The notes: generated from the sequence alone by a model not told the origin. A stretch of 64,000 bases of DNA from Fragum whitleyi (GCA_948146395.1 OX411559.1:27781208-27845207); one strand, 5' to 3'; numbered from the stretch's first letter, positions 44,601-55,890 are shown. A program made the numbers and translations.

Positions 44601-45171
44601 AGATTTGTTCCCCACCTAGGCACAAGTGATAGGCTTAATTAAGGTTGGCAGCTGTTGTGAAAAACAACAAGGATCATGGATAGGTGCACCTGCTGGTGTG
44701 TCACTGTTAAAAATCGCCACTAACAAGATAAAAAGCTCTCAATACTACAGTTATGGGTAAACCAGTATATTTAGGCCTGTTGAGCATTACAGTTGCTTAT
44801 CATCGATGTTATTCTAAAATCTCTTAACTACAGCTTTGATCAAGATGTAGTTACGAGGTTTCAGAATAACATGAACATTATGCGCCTTTTCTCCTAGAGC
44901 CTTCCCTTATACCCATACTTATGATATCAAACAAAGGATTGTGTTAACCAGGGTAACATGTACTATAGCTTGACTTACTATATCTACATGTATGTAATAT
45001 TATTTAGAGGTTGCTTTGCATAATGTTTATTACACTGGTACTTGATTTTCTCTGTAAATAAAGGTTTAATTATTACATTAGTGTTGTGTCTGTTGTCCGT
45101 AATTCAACCTTTGATCCTTCTGTGCCAAACACCCCAGTTATTGATGCTCTGACAAATCGTATTGTAGTATG

Positions 45172-45308
45172 TAGGTAATGGACCCATAAAAGTTTTACAA
45201 AGTTTCTGAAGTAATGATCTTTCACAGTGTTAACTAAGGTCTCCTAATGAAATCATTAGGAAACCTTGATTAACATTGTGAAAGATCACTACTTCCGCAC
45301 TGAAAGTA
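45172..45308. mobile_element. GGTAGTGGACCC palindromic element, copy 2 (truncated)
   Basis: TAGGTAATGGACCCATAA at the left, palindromic centre TCCTAATGAAATCATTAGGA. The right arm is lost after CACTACTTCC. Confidence 0.7.
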
Positions 45309-45697
45309 CCAACTGTAGGGCAATATCTTATTTTGAAAAACTAATCTTTTGTCAATTCTTGTTTGAAAGTGAGAAACAGGTGGTGTAGACTAACATCAGA
45401 CTGCACATATGTGCAGGCTGATGATTGTCTATAGCTCCTGCCAATGCAGGAATATTCCGGGTTTAGCATAACAAGGGATAACAATATAACTGAAACACTA
45501 CCGAGAGTGGCTCACAGTCACTACCTTCTTTTGAAAGTAACTTACATAACATATTTCCATGGCATTGATATATCAGAGCGAAAACACAATAAGAAGATGT
45601 CACACTTAGCTGCAGGTGATTACAAGTGAAAAAGATTGACTAAGTCCACAAATTATTCAAAAGGGAATCAAATAAACACTTTTAAATAACATATTCT

Positions 45698-45880
45698 TAT
45701 TTCAATATTTTGGCTTATGCCTTTTTCAAGAAATATAACATGGAAATGTCACAACTACATCTTAACATTCTTACTGTGCAGCCACATTCAATATGGCTGT
45801 ACAGTGAGAATGTTAAGATGTAGTTGTGACATTTCCATGTTATATTTCTTGAAAAAGGCATAAGCCGAAATATTGAAATA
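45698..45880. repeat. 183-bp near-perfect foldback palindrome
   Basis: Arms of about 85 bases, from TATTTCAATATTTTGGCTTA to the inverse ending TATTGAAATA, centred at 45789 with a loop of about 9 bases. Very few mismatches, so recent or conserved. Confidence 0.9.
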
Positions 45881-45949
45881 CAATGTAGTGAAAAAGATTG
45901 ATTTCACAAAAGGGGCTTAACTTGTAACAGTCATTGATGACACACATAC

Positions 45950-46333
45950 ATGCGAAGTTCCAAGCATTGGGCCATGTTGTTTTACATTGTATGTCTGTCT
46001 GTTGGCAAATTTCTTCCAGCCTTATCAGGATATAATGATCAATTTTACATGATTATAGTTCTCAAAGACAACTATCTGCCTCTAGCACTATCGGGTTCAT
46101 ATCAATTTCAATTTCACAACATGTCAAAGTTTTCAGACACACATGACAATACAGAGCACACCAAGGCTAAAGCAATACTTTGGGTTTCCTTTGTAATATC
46201 AAAGCAAATAATGAAGGAAAATTACATAAGTGAAGTTCATGAAGTAAGCCCTTGTAAAGATGAATTAAATTCCACCGAAAATTGCATTACAATTAAAGTG
46301 CCAAAAGCAATGGATGCGCTTATTAAAAAATAA
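45950..46333 (+). CDS. Doubtful open frame, 127 codons
   Basis: ATG-started frame with a hydrophobic N-terminal stretch (LFYIVCLSVGKFLPAL) and mixed polar remainder. No domain recognised, no splice signals examined support it, and it lies in repeat-rich sequence. More likely chance than a gene. Confidence 0.15.
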   Translation: MRSSKHWAMLFYIVCLSVGKFLPALSGYNDQFYMIIVLKDNYLPLALSGSYQFQFHNMSKFSDTHDNTEHTKAKAILWVSFVISKQIMKENYISEVHEVSPCKDELNSTENCITIKVPKAMDALIKK

Positions 46334-46705
46334 ACCTTGGTTTAAATGGAAAATTTGGGAAGTAAAGACTAGCATCAGACTGCGCACCTATGTGCAGGAA
46401 AATCTTTGTCTATACCTCCTGCCAAAGCTGGAATATTCAAGTTTCAGCATGACAGGGATTAATTATTGAATTGGTCCAATAATAATTTGATCACTAATAG
46501 AGCTCATTCTATCAACACCTCAATGTTATGGAGGCCACTGTCACCATCCTGCATAGCTTATTTATATATTATCTTATAACTTTACAAATATCCGTGTGAT
46601 AACATCCCGTATGATATTTTTTATGATATCGCAAAGTTATTTTTAGAACAATGATATAATGCGGTTATTTTTAGAAACTTGCATTTCAGTTAGAAACTTC
46701 AACGA

Positions 46706-47583
46706 AACAAGATGTGTTTGTGAAACACGAATGCCCCAGACACGGCATTTTTATGCCCCCGCATCGATAGATCGGGGGCATATTGTTTTACTCATGTCTG
46801 TCTGTCTGTCTGTCTGTCCGTCCGTCTGTCCGAAAACTTAACCTTGCCAATTTCTTCAAGCCTATTCAAGATACAAAGTTAATATTTGGCATGATGATAG
46901 ATCTCAATGATCCGCATCCGCTGGTACCAAAGTCAAGGTCATGTGACAAGGTCAAGGTCATCTGTCAAGGTCAAACTTCAGAAAACTTAACCCGAAAACT
47001 TAACCTTGCCAATATCTTCAAGCCTATTCAAGATACAAAGCTAATATTTGGCATGATGATAGATCTCAATGATCCGCATCCGCTGGTACCAAAGTTAAGG
47101 TCATCTGTCAAGGTCAAGGTCATCTGTCAAGGTCAAACTTTGTAAAAAAATGCCTTTATGGGGGCATTCGTGTTTCACAAACACATCTTGTTTTTTCAAA
47201 GTTTGACCTTGACAGATGACCTTAACCTTGTCACATGACCTTGACTTTGGTACCAGTGGATGCGGATCATTGAGATCTATCATCATGCCAAATATTAGCT
47301 TTGTATCTTGAATAGGCTTGAAGATATTGGCAAGGTTAAGTTTTCGGGTTAAGTTTTTTCAAAGTTTGACCTTGACAGATGACCTTGACCTTTTCACATG
47401 ACCTTGACTTTGGTACCAGCGGATGCAGATCATTGAGATATATTATCATGCCAAATATTAGCTTTGTACCTTGAATAGGCTTGAAGATATTGGCAAGGTT
47501 AAGTTTTCTGGTTAAGTTTTCAGACGGACGGACAGACGGACATGAGTAAAACAATATGCCCCCGATCTCTCGATACGGGGGCA
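46706..47583 (-). mobile_element. Family I element carrying another family I element
   Basis: Reverse-oriented outer copy. 3' end at left, AACAAGATGTGTTTGTGAAA (hairpin GTGTTTCACAAACAC); 5' end at right, ATGCCCCCG/CGGGGGCAT-type hairpin with a GTCCGTCTGTCCGTCCGTC microsatellite. Monomers are about 162 bp. Split by the copy at 46753-47192 inside its GGCATTTTT / TTTTCAAAG poly-T tract. Confidence 0.88.
46753..47192 (+). mobile_element. Family I element, complete, nested in opposite orientation
   Basis: Begins ATGCCCCCGCATCG after T5, ATTG motif, GTCTGTCTGTCTGTCC microsatellite. Two monomers 162 bp apart (CTGGTACCAAAGT at 46921 and 47083). Ends GTGTTTCACAAACACATCTTGTT directly before T4. TCAAGGTCA occurs six times in it. 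Confidence 0.9.
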
Positions 47584-47612
47584 TAAAAAAGACAAATGGA
47601 GGTTATAAGATA

Positions 47613-47764
47613 AATATAATACATACTGAGTGTATTGTATGAAAAAATATCTAACTCGGTTGTGAGAATTGATAATTGTCTCGGCAGATCCTCGACAATA
47701 ATCAATTCTCCCAACCTCGTTAGATATTTTTATTCATACAAAACACTAAGTATGTATTATATAT
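47613..47764. repeat. 152-bp foldback palindrome
   Basis: ATAATACATACTGAGTG...ATCTAACTCGGTTG...GAATTGAT pairs with ATCAATTC...CAACCTCGTTAGAT...ATGTATTAT; loop around 47688. Confidence 0.8.
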
Positions 47765-47779
47765 ATATACCTGGCAACT

Positions 47780-48195
47780 GCCTCTGGGAAGATCTTCTTA
47801 GGCACATTGGTCGTGTAAACCAAATATTTCAATATTTGATAGTCTGTTTAAGTTTGAAATAAGCTTTCGTAGGTTTGTTTTCAGCTATGCTTCAGTTGTG
47901 GACTATTTGTATGTAAGATTGGGGATCATCCAGGATTGGCCCTTAGAGCAATTCATGTAAGATATATGCCGACTTTGTTACTTAATAAAGCACATTACTG
48001 CCAAAATGCCTGCAAAGTTTCTAAGGTTTAAATATACAATCTGACCACAGCATCATGGAAGATCTTCTTTGGCTCAGTGGTTAGCCCTTTGGTCTTGAAA
48101 ACCAAATATTTCAATTTTACAAGTCCGAGCAAGTTTGTAACAATCTCGTGTCGTTTATTTTCAGCTATGCCTTAGGTTGTGGACATTTTAGTTTG
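47780..48195 (+). repeat. Pair of tRNA-related SINE-like repeats
   Basis: Two ~130-bp units, 47780-47905 and 48052-48195, share GGAAGATCTTCTT, AACCAAATATTTCAAT and TTTTCAGCTATGC. The second contains TGGCTCAGTGGTTAG, a good tRNA A-box match. Confidence 0.45.
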
Positions 48196-48474
48196 TAAGA
48201 CTAAATAACAAAACAAATGTCAATAAAAGCTCTGTGTAATTTATTGCAGAATATCTACAGCTGATAAAATGAGATTACAGTTCAAATGAAATGATTGAAT
48301 GCAATGTGTAAAGTGCGGAATGTCTACAGTACAATGTATATGAAGAAATTCTTAAATAAAACAAATGAAAATAAAGCAAAAGTCCCACCTGTACACAGAT
48401 ATGTTTGAGCCTTCAAATGATAATTTAGCACAATAAAACTCTTGATGACTTATCTATAAATCAGCCCTTTACAG

Positions 48475-48635
48475 CTACTCTGACCCATAATAGTTTCACA
48501 ACATTTTGGGAATAATGAACTTTAACAGTGTCAACAGAGGTTTCCTATTGATTTCATTAGGAAACCTCTGTTAACATTGTGAAAGTTCATGAGTTCCGAA
48601 AAGTTGCAGAACTTTTACGGTTCCACTACTTTAAG
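48475..48635. mobile_element. GGTAGTGGACCC palindromic element, copy 3
   Basis: TGACCCATAATAGTTTCACA...TTTACGGTTCCACTACTTTAA with centre TCCTATTGATTTCATTAGGA. Confidence 0.75.
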
Positions 48636-49682
48636 TAGAAAGCAGGTAGTTTAACCTAAGATCAGACAGTAAGTCTGTGCAGGCTGGTCTTAGCTTATAC
48701 TGTCTACTAAAGACTTTGTGTACAACTGGAATATATCTTGAACAGTCTGAGAAGGAATAAACTGTACAACAGCAGTGTACTTTTTGGAAAATCATTACAT
48801 TCAGAAATGAGACATTTATCAATAAAACAAAAACTAAACTACAATAATCTGTAAAGTGTATCACAACCTTGGTAAATATATTTGGACGGAATGTATTCCA
48901 TGGTATGCATTTCACAGTAGAAACTAATAAAATGAGGTAAAATTTGACAAGCCATTGACTTTATGACTATGCAACACAGTGTACAACATCAATTCTTTAA
49001 AGAAATCAAACAGGAAACTTTTCATGTTCCCAATTTACAGCAATTCAGTTTAAACAAAAAAGAAGGATAAAAGTCATGTTTACATTCTATTTAGGCACTT
49101 ATTTGATATGTAAATACTCTTCTTCTGATTCCTCATCTGTAAAATATGCATGAAATCAAAAACATTTATAGATCAATTATCAAAAACTACATTCTTAAGG
49201 TTTTTGCTTATCTACAAATAAACAACATCGTTTATGTTTGTCTTACAAGCAATAAGTTGGGTCCTTATAGTGGTCCACACTAGCTGTTTTTCAATGGGGT
49301 TCCACAGGAATCCCCAATCTTGTTATGACAGGGATCCCACCAGATGACCAGGAATCCCTTTCTTCCTTACACAATTTGCATTTTTAAAGAAAAAGTAAAA
49401 GCAAATGAAGCATAGGTAAATGATATATTTTAATATTTTTCAAAGCTGAGGCTCATTTTAACTCCAATTTGTTCCTTACATTTGTAAGAACCAAAGTGGG
49501 ATTATGGATCCTTGACTTAGAAATAAATTTCCTGATCAAATGAACTACTACAATCTTTAGATGTAGAAGGATTCTGAAGGAAACCTTTATTACGGCCAAT
49601 GGTACACCTAATAATTTGGGATCCTAGTACAATGTTAGTGTTAGTGAACCCTTCCTGATAGAGGTTTTATAAGTACTAAATG

Positions 49683-49825
49683 ATACTTTAATAATAATAT
49701 TATATATATACACTTGCTTTCAGCAGCACAGCCGCCTTCATCAGGTGAATTCATATGATTCACCTGATGAAGGCGGCTGTGCCAGTGAAAGCTAGTGTAT
49801 ATATATAATATTATTATTAAAGTAT
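49683..49825. repeat. 143-bp foldback palindrome
   Basis: ATACTTTAATAATAATATTA...CGCCTTCATCAGGTGAAT pairs with ATTCACCTGATGAAGGCG...TAATATTATTATTAAAGTAT, centre near 49754. Confidence 0.85.
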
Positions 49826-50194
49826 TTATCTCAAGAAGAGAACTTTTCATTTGTTTGCCACAAAATAGATTGATAACTATTTGTCATAGTAAATTAAAAT
49901 ATCCATCAATCTTTAATTAAGTGAAAGCTACAAGTTAGGGAGTGAAAATTTATCTTTTGTTCAACCTTAACTGGTCATCCAAAGCACTTCATACCCAAGT
50001 GAGCCAAAAAAGTGCACTCAAAGCTTAAAAGTGTGATGATAATTCTATTTATCGATTACTGGATAACAATTCTTTAGTCTTCCCTTAGGTTAAAAACAAC
50101 AAATCAAAAGTATGTTCCCATGGAAGGATGTGAAAGATTTATAAAACAGTTATCACAAAACTATGTTAAGTGCATATAAATATATAAGCTTCAG

Positions 50195-50495
50195 CAGCGG
50201 ATATAGGTTTTCTATATAGGGGGCTCAATATCAGCCTAGAATTCGAGTAATAAGTCCCAAAGTATCCCTATCTATATAGATAAGGATACTATGGGACTAA
50301 TTGCTCAAACTTTGTTAATTAGATATACATGTTGTAATTATTTGATAGAATTTCAAGTTCCTGTGATTCGAATACCACAAAGAGGGATCCTTTTCCTCGT
50401 GTTGCAAAGTTTTGATTAAATTTGTCAACTCCAATGAAGTAATTTGGATACAGAGGGGGCTCGTTCACCCCACCCCCCCTTCTGGATCCGCCACT
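50195..50495. mobile_element. CAGTGGCGGATCCAG-type inverted-repeat element
   Basis: Ends CAGCGGATATAGG and CTGGATCCGCCACTG. Internal hairpin at 50255-50298 (AGTCCCAAAGTATCC / GGATACTATGGGACT). Confidence 0.55.
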
Positions 50496-50970
50496 GAGCC
50501 TACAATACACTTACAATAGTTGTGTGCTAATCCCTTCAACATTGAACTTGGTCATTTCAAACATAAATACATAAATATGTGTCCCATCACACAAAAACAG
50601 GACCATCTAAGAAATGCTAAAAGTGTAGTCTGTAGAAAGACAGCGTCACAAATACTTGTTTCTGATTAAGTAATTCAATACAAAACCAAAATGTTCATCA
50701 CAGAGAGAAACTGTCAAAAGTTACAATTTTAAGAATATGATCTTGATATTTGACCTTTAACTGGACCTGTCATTACTCAACAGTAGTTGCAAGTTGTCAC
50801 TAAAGAAAAGCCTATCAACAGGGGATAGAAATCCTGTAACTTGAGCTCAAATAAAGCTGGAGTAACAAGGCTTTTAATGCCCAACAAAATTATGAGCTAT
50901 GTAAAATGTTCTTTTTTAAGAAATGGCAATTGTTAGCTTCCATGTTAACACGTTTCTGTTTTTGACTGGT

Positions 50971-51990
50971 CGAAGAGGACCCTGAGGGCCCTAAATCGCT
51001 CACCTGATATTTCAACTAAATTATCATTAAGACTCCATTTCCTATGATATGGCATGAACCTTCCCATTTTCAACAGAGTTCATTCTTGTGTCCTGGCAAA
51101 CATTTTGATTAAGTTTCATGAAGATTGGATTATATTTGTGGCGTTTGGAGCTCTTACAAGAAAATTGTCATTAAGGCCCCTTTTCCAGTGTATGGCACGG
51201 ATACCTCCAATTTTTCAAATGAGTTCATCCTCATGACCTAACAAACATTCTGACCAAGTTTCATGAAGATTGGACCATATTTGTGGCTTCTAGAGAGTAA
51301 ATACAAAATTGTCATTAAGGCCCCATTTTCCGTTATATGGCACAGATCCTTCCCATTTTCAATAGACTTCATCCTCATGACCTAACAAACATTCTGACCA
51401 AGTTGCATGAAGATTTGCCCATATTTGTGGCTTCTAGAGTGTAAACAAGAAATTTGTCATTAAGGCCCCTTTTCCCGTGATATGGCACGGATCCTTTCCA
51501 TTTGAGCAATTTTCATAAGGGACCACCCAAGGAATATTTCTGCCAAGTTTGGTTGATTTTGACCCATAAGTTTAGGAGGAGATGTTTTTTAAAGAAAAAG
51601 TTGACAAAATTGTCATTAAGGCCCCTTTTCCCGTGATATTGCACCGATCCTTCCCATTTTCAATAGACTTCATCCTCATGACCTAACAAACATTCTGATC
51701 AAGTTTCATGAAAATTGAACCATATTTGTGGCTTCTAGAGTGTAAACAAGAAATTTGTCATTAATGCCCCTTTTCCCATGATATGGCATGGATCCTTTCC
51801 ATTTGAGCAATTTTCATAAGGGACCACCCAAGGAATATTTCTGCCAAGTTTGGTTGATTTTGACCCATAAGTTTAGGAGGAGATGTTGTTTAAGGAAAAA
51901 GTTGACGCCGTGACGGACAGATGGACAGACGGACGCCGGACAACGATCGATCACAATAGCTCCCTTGAGCACTTCGTGCTCAGGTGAGCT
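50971..51990 (-). mobile_element. Family A pearl-like element, complete
   Basis: Reverse copy. Left end AAGAGGACC/GGGCC stem then CTCACCTGA. Right end GATCACAATAGCTCCCTTGAGCAC-TTC-GTGCTCAGGTGAGCT and A-run. ACGG-type microsatellite at 51905-51940. Monomers GGCCCCTTTTCCCGTGATAT; a secondary block TTTGAGCAATTTTCATAAGG is duplicated at about 51500 and 51800. Confidence 0.88.
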
Positions 51991-52042
51991 AAAAACTACA
52001 AGAAAAAAGGTTCTGATCTGAATGATACCCCCTTTTATGTTT

Positions 52043-52109
52043 GAAAATATTGTGTAGAAAAAAGAAATTGCTTGAATCAAGCAATTTCTTCTTTTCCCAC
52101 AATATTTTC
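52043..52109. repeat. Solo AAGAAATTGCTT hairpin
   Basis: GAAAATATTGTGTAGAAAA...GAAATTGCTT pairs with AAGCAATTTC...CACAATATTTTC; loop GAATC. Same hairpin as inside CAGGG elements. Confidence 0.8.
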
Positions 52110-52708
52110 TCATTGATGCGAAATCCTAGGCTATACAGGAAAGTTTGACTTTTTGTTAAACCAAGACAGACAGATGGACAGGAATAACACAATATGTAAA
52201 ATTCGTATCAATTTGAAGACACACACAAAAATATAATAGATAAAACATAAATATCTGTATCACAAGATATAACATGAGACCTTCTACCAATAGTGAACAA
52301 CATTTAAAAACATTCTGATCATAAACAGAAAGCTGTTGCCATAGTAACAACCCTATATGAAAAGATCACAAGAAAAGGTATGAAAAACACCATGAATAAA
52401 ACAGAAGCTTTTACAAGCAATTTCTTCATTTCTCACAATGTTTCTCTATTCCTTACAGTGATTGTTTATATCAATATAAACATGCATAAAATTATGATTT
52501 GCAACCCCTTTCATTGTGGACCGACCATTCTAAAGTTTTGTCAAATGCATTCAGTTTGACTGAAATGTAGATTTCTACACTCATGAAGAACTTGCTATGT
52601 ATCACATATGAGACAATTTCCGGCTTGGCTTTAGCTTGTTGGCAAGATGATGGTCAATAAGTATACAAAAGTTTATTTCTGTGAGGAAAGAAAACTGTAA
52701 GAAGTTCA

Positions 52709-52982
52709 TATATGAGCCTGTGTGTGGAATTTCCAACAATTTCAAAAAAGCGCAAAGCAAAGACTCTGGTCATCCTGTGCATCCGCACAGTCTGTCAAGA
52801 GTCTTCTCTGTGCATTTTGTAGATAGCTAAGGTCTCAAAGTTTCTTGAGGGAGCCAGGCAAACTTCTACTTGGACCACATATATACATATATATAGCTTT
52901 CTAGTATGCTCAGTGTTCGCCCATTGCACGCATGTCAAAATGTTGGAAATGTCACGCACAGGCTCATATATAAATTCAAATG
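52709..52982. mobile_element. GAGCCTGTG inverted-repeat element, complete copy
   Basis: ATATATGAGCCTGTGTGTGG / CACGCACAGGCTCATATAT ends, with TTTCCAACAATTTC inverted as TGTTGGAAA near the right end. Confidence 0.8.
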
Positions 52983-53366
52983 TACTTCATGTAGTTTAGC
53001 AAACCTCTTGGCTTTCAGTTAATAAAGTTAGTATTATAAGCACCTTAATAACTTTTTTTATTGGCAACAGAACATGTATTTCAGTTATTGTCAATCAATA
53101 ATAGGTATTCTAATGGCTTTTTTTTTTATTCATATCTCCATCAACAAATTTTTGAGCATGAAATATTTTTTGTTTGTGCCAAAAAAGTTCCTAACAAAAT
53201 GTCTCAAAATCAACAAATAAGTGGTTTTTTGGCTTTAGTCATTGAATTAAGAGATATGAAGATGGAAATTATATTGCTTCATACCTCCATGGTACAAACA
53301 ATATCCCCTTCCTTTTTTTTAAAAGAACTTTCACCTATCTTTGCTGTATTGGAATATCCCCCTTTT

Positions 53367-53372
53367 TTTATT
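53367..53372 (-). other. Candidate polyadenylation signal for the ZC2HC1-like gene
   Basis: AATAAA on the minus strand about 95 bases past the stop codon. Confidence 0.4.
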
Positions 53373-53465
53373 GATATACACAACACTCATAACTTTGCAC
53401 CAGTCTCAAATGTTTCTTATTTGTAATTAGATAAAATAAAACCATTAAAAGAGCATATGCTAATG

Positions 53466-53727
53466 CTAAGAAAACCCATTATTTTCATAAGTTTCAGACT
53501 GTACATAACCAATTCTTCTTATCCCACATTCACAACAAAACTTTGCGGTTGGGACCGGATATTTTGAACCACATTCATGACAAAACTTAGAGGCGTGAGT
53601 AACAACTGTTCCATTTAGGTCAAGGTCATTGTTGTTGTTGCTATGGTAACCATATTCTGCTGTCCTTCCACCATGCCCTGATGATATCCTCTTCTGAATA
53701 ATTCTCTGACTATCGACCATATCGTCC
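53466..53727 (-). CDS. ZC2HC1A: ZC2HC1-like gene, last coding exon
   Basis: Begins after a strong acceptor, CTCTTTTTTCAG, and ends at the TAG at 53466-53468. It encodes the conserved C-terminus [23 protein letters not shown], the paired Cys knuckle that closes ZC2HC1A/B proteins of animals, plus a short tail ([15 protein letters not shown]) longer than the vertebrate end. Upstream in the exon is a variable linker, [14 protein letters not shown] and an Asn-run. Reading frame requires two bases carried from the preceding exon, whereas the exon at 56000-56118 ends in phase 0, so at least one exon is missing between them. The molecular function of the family is not established. Confidence 0.88.
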
Positions 53728-54519
53728 CTGAAAAAAGAGTTAAATACTAATTCATTGAGGCAACAAATATTTGACTTTTAATATATTCAAAAATTGATTT
53801 GAGTCTAGCACTTAGACAACTAACTGTGCAAAATGAATTTAAGATCCATCCTGAAATGTAAGACAACCATACACTGGATAAAAATTCAACCACTATCTTG
53901 ACCTTGAGTGTGACTTGACCTTTAACTTAAGTAATTAATTCATCAATTCATATCTGCTGAGATCAAATGTGGCATGAAATCAATCCATAAATTTGATTGA
54001 TACTGTCCAGATATCATACCTTTTTAGTTTTTACTATTTTATAATCTGCAAGATGTAACCGAATAAATTAGTATATGCCGTTTACACAGATACAATCAAA
54101 TCACTTAAAAGCTTACATCTTTTTTCACATATAGTTTTTCAATGAAAACCAAACAATCAGTATATACATGAGTAATAAAATACATTGTCTTCTTAAATCA
54201 CACCATAAAAGTCAAGTCAAATACAAATTACACACAAAAGCTATTTTTGACTACACATATGTGTTATAAATCTAAGGCATATGTTTATATTGGGTTAACA
54301 ACAATTCTATATTACTCAACTGTGACAGATGAAAAGTCCACTGTGGACTCCACACATACATGTTAAGTTTTTTAGCAACAATTCACTATCTTTAAAATAC
54401 CTATCACACAATAAACATGTAATATTCAATAAATTATGTTCCTTATTCGGGGCATATGTGTATGACCAGACCAATGATTTACATGTCACACAGCATATGT
54501 CATAGAAGACATATTATGT

Positions 54520-54850
54520 TGTAAAGCCTGGACACATGTGTATACCTGGTTAACAAAGATTTACATATATAATACAGCAAAAGTATTAGCTAGACTACAC
54601 AGATTGTGTTGTAAAGCCAGGACATATGTGTATACCTGGTTAACAACAGTTTACATATATCACACAGAAACTGTTTTACACTACATAGATTGTGTGCTAA
54701 AGCCAGGACATATGTGTATACCTGGTCAACAACAGTTTACATATATCACACAGAAACTGTATTAGACTACACAGATTGTGTTGTAAAGCCAGGACATATG
54801 TGTATACCTGGTAAACAACGATTTACATATATCACACAGCAACTGTTTTA
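54520..54850. repeat. Four-copy ~86-bp tandem repeat in a ZC2HC1 intron
   Basis: GTGTATACCTGG recurs at 54538, 54628, 54714 and 54800 (spacing 90, 86, 86) with AACAACAGTTTACATATATC. Older diverged units precede it. Peptides read from it are repeat artefacts. Confidence 0.85.
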
Positions 54851-55525
54851 CCTCATTCCTTCTCCAACCTATTTCATGTTGATAAATTATTTATTTTTTT
54901 CTTTGAATGTAAAATATCTTGGAAAAGATGATCCCTTATGATTAATATACATATTATTTCAGCAAGTGGTTCATGTTCTAACAAACTTTTCAACCTGGTG
55001 TTTTAATCGTCTGTATGTATAAACTATTTTCTTTACAAATATTTGAGTAAGAATTCAAAAATACTTGTAAACAGTTCAATCAGGGGATATGTTAAGTTGT
55101 GATAACACTCCCAATTGGAAGCCTACCATAATCTTTACATATTTTAGAGACCCTTTTTTGTTTCAGTCTAATCATTTTTTTTTGTTACGATAGATTATGA
55201 TCTCTCATTGATTGTACAATCTTACCAATATTAACCAATTACAAGACAACAAATTTTTAGACAGGTCCAATGTCAGAAAAGTTGCCGACGACAGTTTTAA
55301 TTTGACGAAAATGTACAAGTCTTTATGATTAAACCATTGTTGAAGAAATAGTCACTATCTTTAAAATATGATTTACATTTCAATTCATTTAAAATTCATC
55401 ACAAACTGATAGTGATAATGTGCTCAGATAAAAAGGAGGCTATAACATTAACTTACACCATGCAATTCCTGTAGATGAAATAGAGAACAGGAAGTAGAGA
55501 ATGTATCATTTTGATGTATCATAAA

Positions 55526-55765
55526 ATTAATAGAGCCTGTGCAGGAGATTTCCAACAATTTCACATGTGCGCAAAGCAAAGACTCTAGCCAGCCGGTGCA
55601 TCCACACAGTCTGGACAGAGTCTTCACTATGCCATTTATAGATAGATAAGGTCTTAAAGTATCTGTAGAAAATTTGACAATCTTCTAGTTATAATATGTA
55701 ACTGCCAGGACTGCTAAATGTTTGCACCTCACAAATTGTTGGAAATGTCATGCACAGGCTCAATA
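55526..55765. mobile_element. GAGCCTGTG inverted-repeat element, copy in ZC2HC1 intron
   Basis: ATTAATAGAGCCTGTGCA / TGCACAGGCTCAATAAT ends. Interior GCGCAAAGCAAAGACTCT and GACAGAGTCTTC shared with 52709-52982. Confidence 0.8.
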
Positions 55766-55846
55766 ATCAATTTAGGGGGTGCTTACCCCCTATTACATAA
55801 ACTTGTACTAATCATTATGTACAAAGTACATAGAGACTCTAATCAC

Positions 55847-55890
55847 CAAGGTGATGTTGAGGTGACTTTATCTCCCATGTTGCAAGCAGA
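55847..55890 (-). CDS. Speculative small exon of the ZC2HC1-like gene
   Basis: Chosen only because it repairs phase: acceptor GTTTTTTGTCAAG, 44 bases open in the needed frame (14 codons plus 2 bases), donor GTGATT. It would join the exon at 56000-56118 to the last exon. A 12-base candidate microexon (acceptor TTTCATCTACAG, donor GTAAGT, near 55455-55466) keeps whatever phase it receives and could be included too. No homology supports either. Confidence 0.2.

Noticed and set aside
48085..48130. A functional tRNA gene from the TGGCTCAGTGGTTAG A-box
   Set aside because: No matching B-box or cloverleaf stems; the unit is duplicated with a decayed partner, so SINE-like.
54538..54941. Frames encoding repeated Tyr/Thr/Trp peptides
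   Set aside because: They read through the 86-bp intronic tandem array of the ZC2HC1-like gene.
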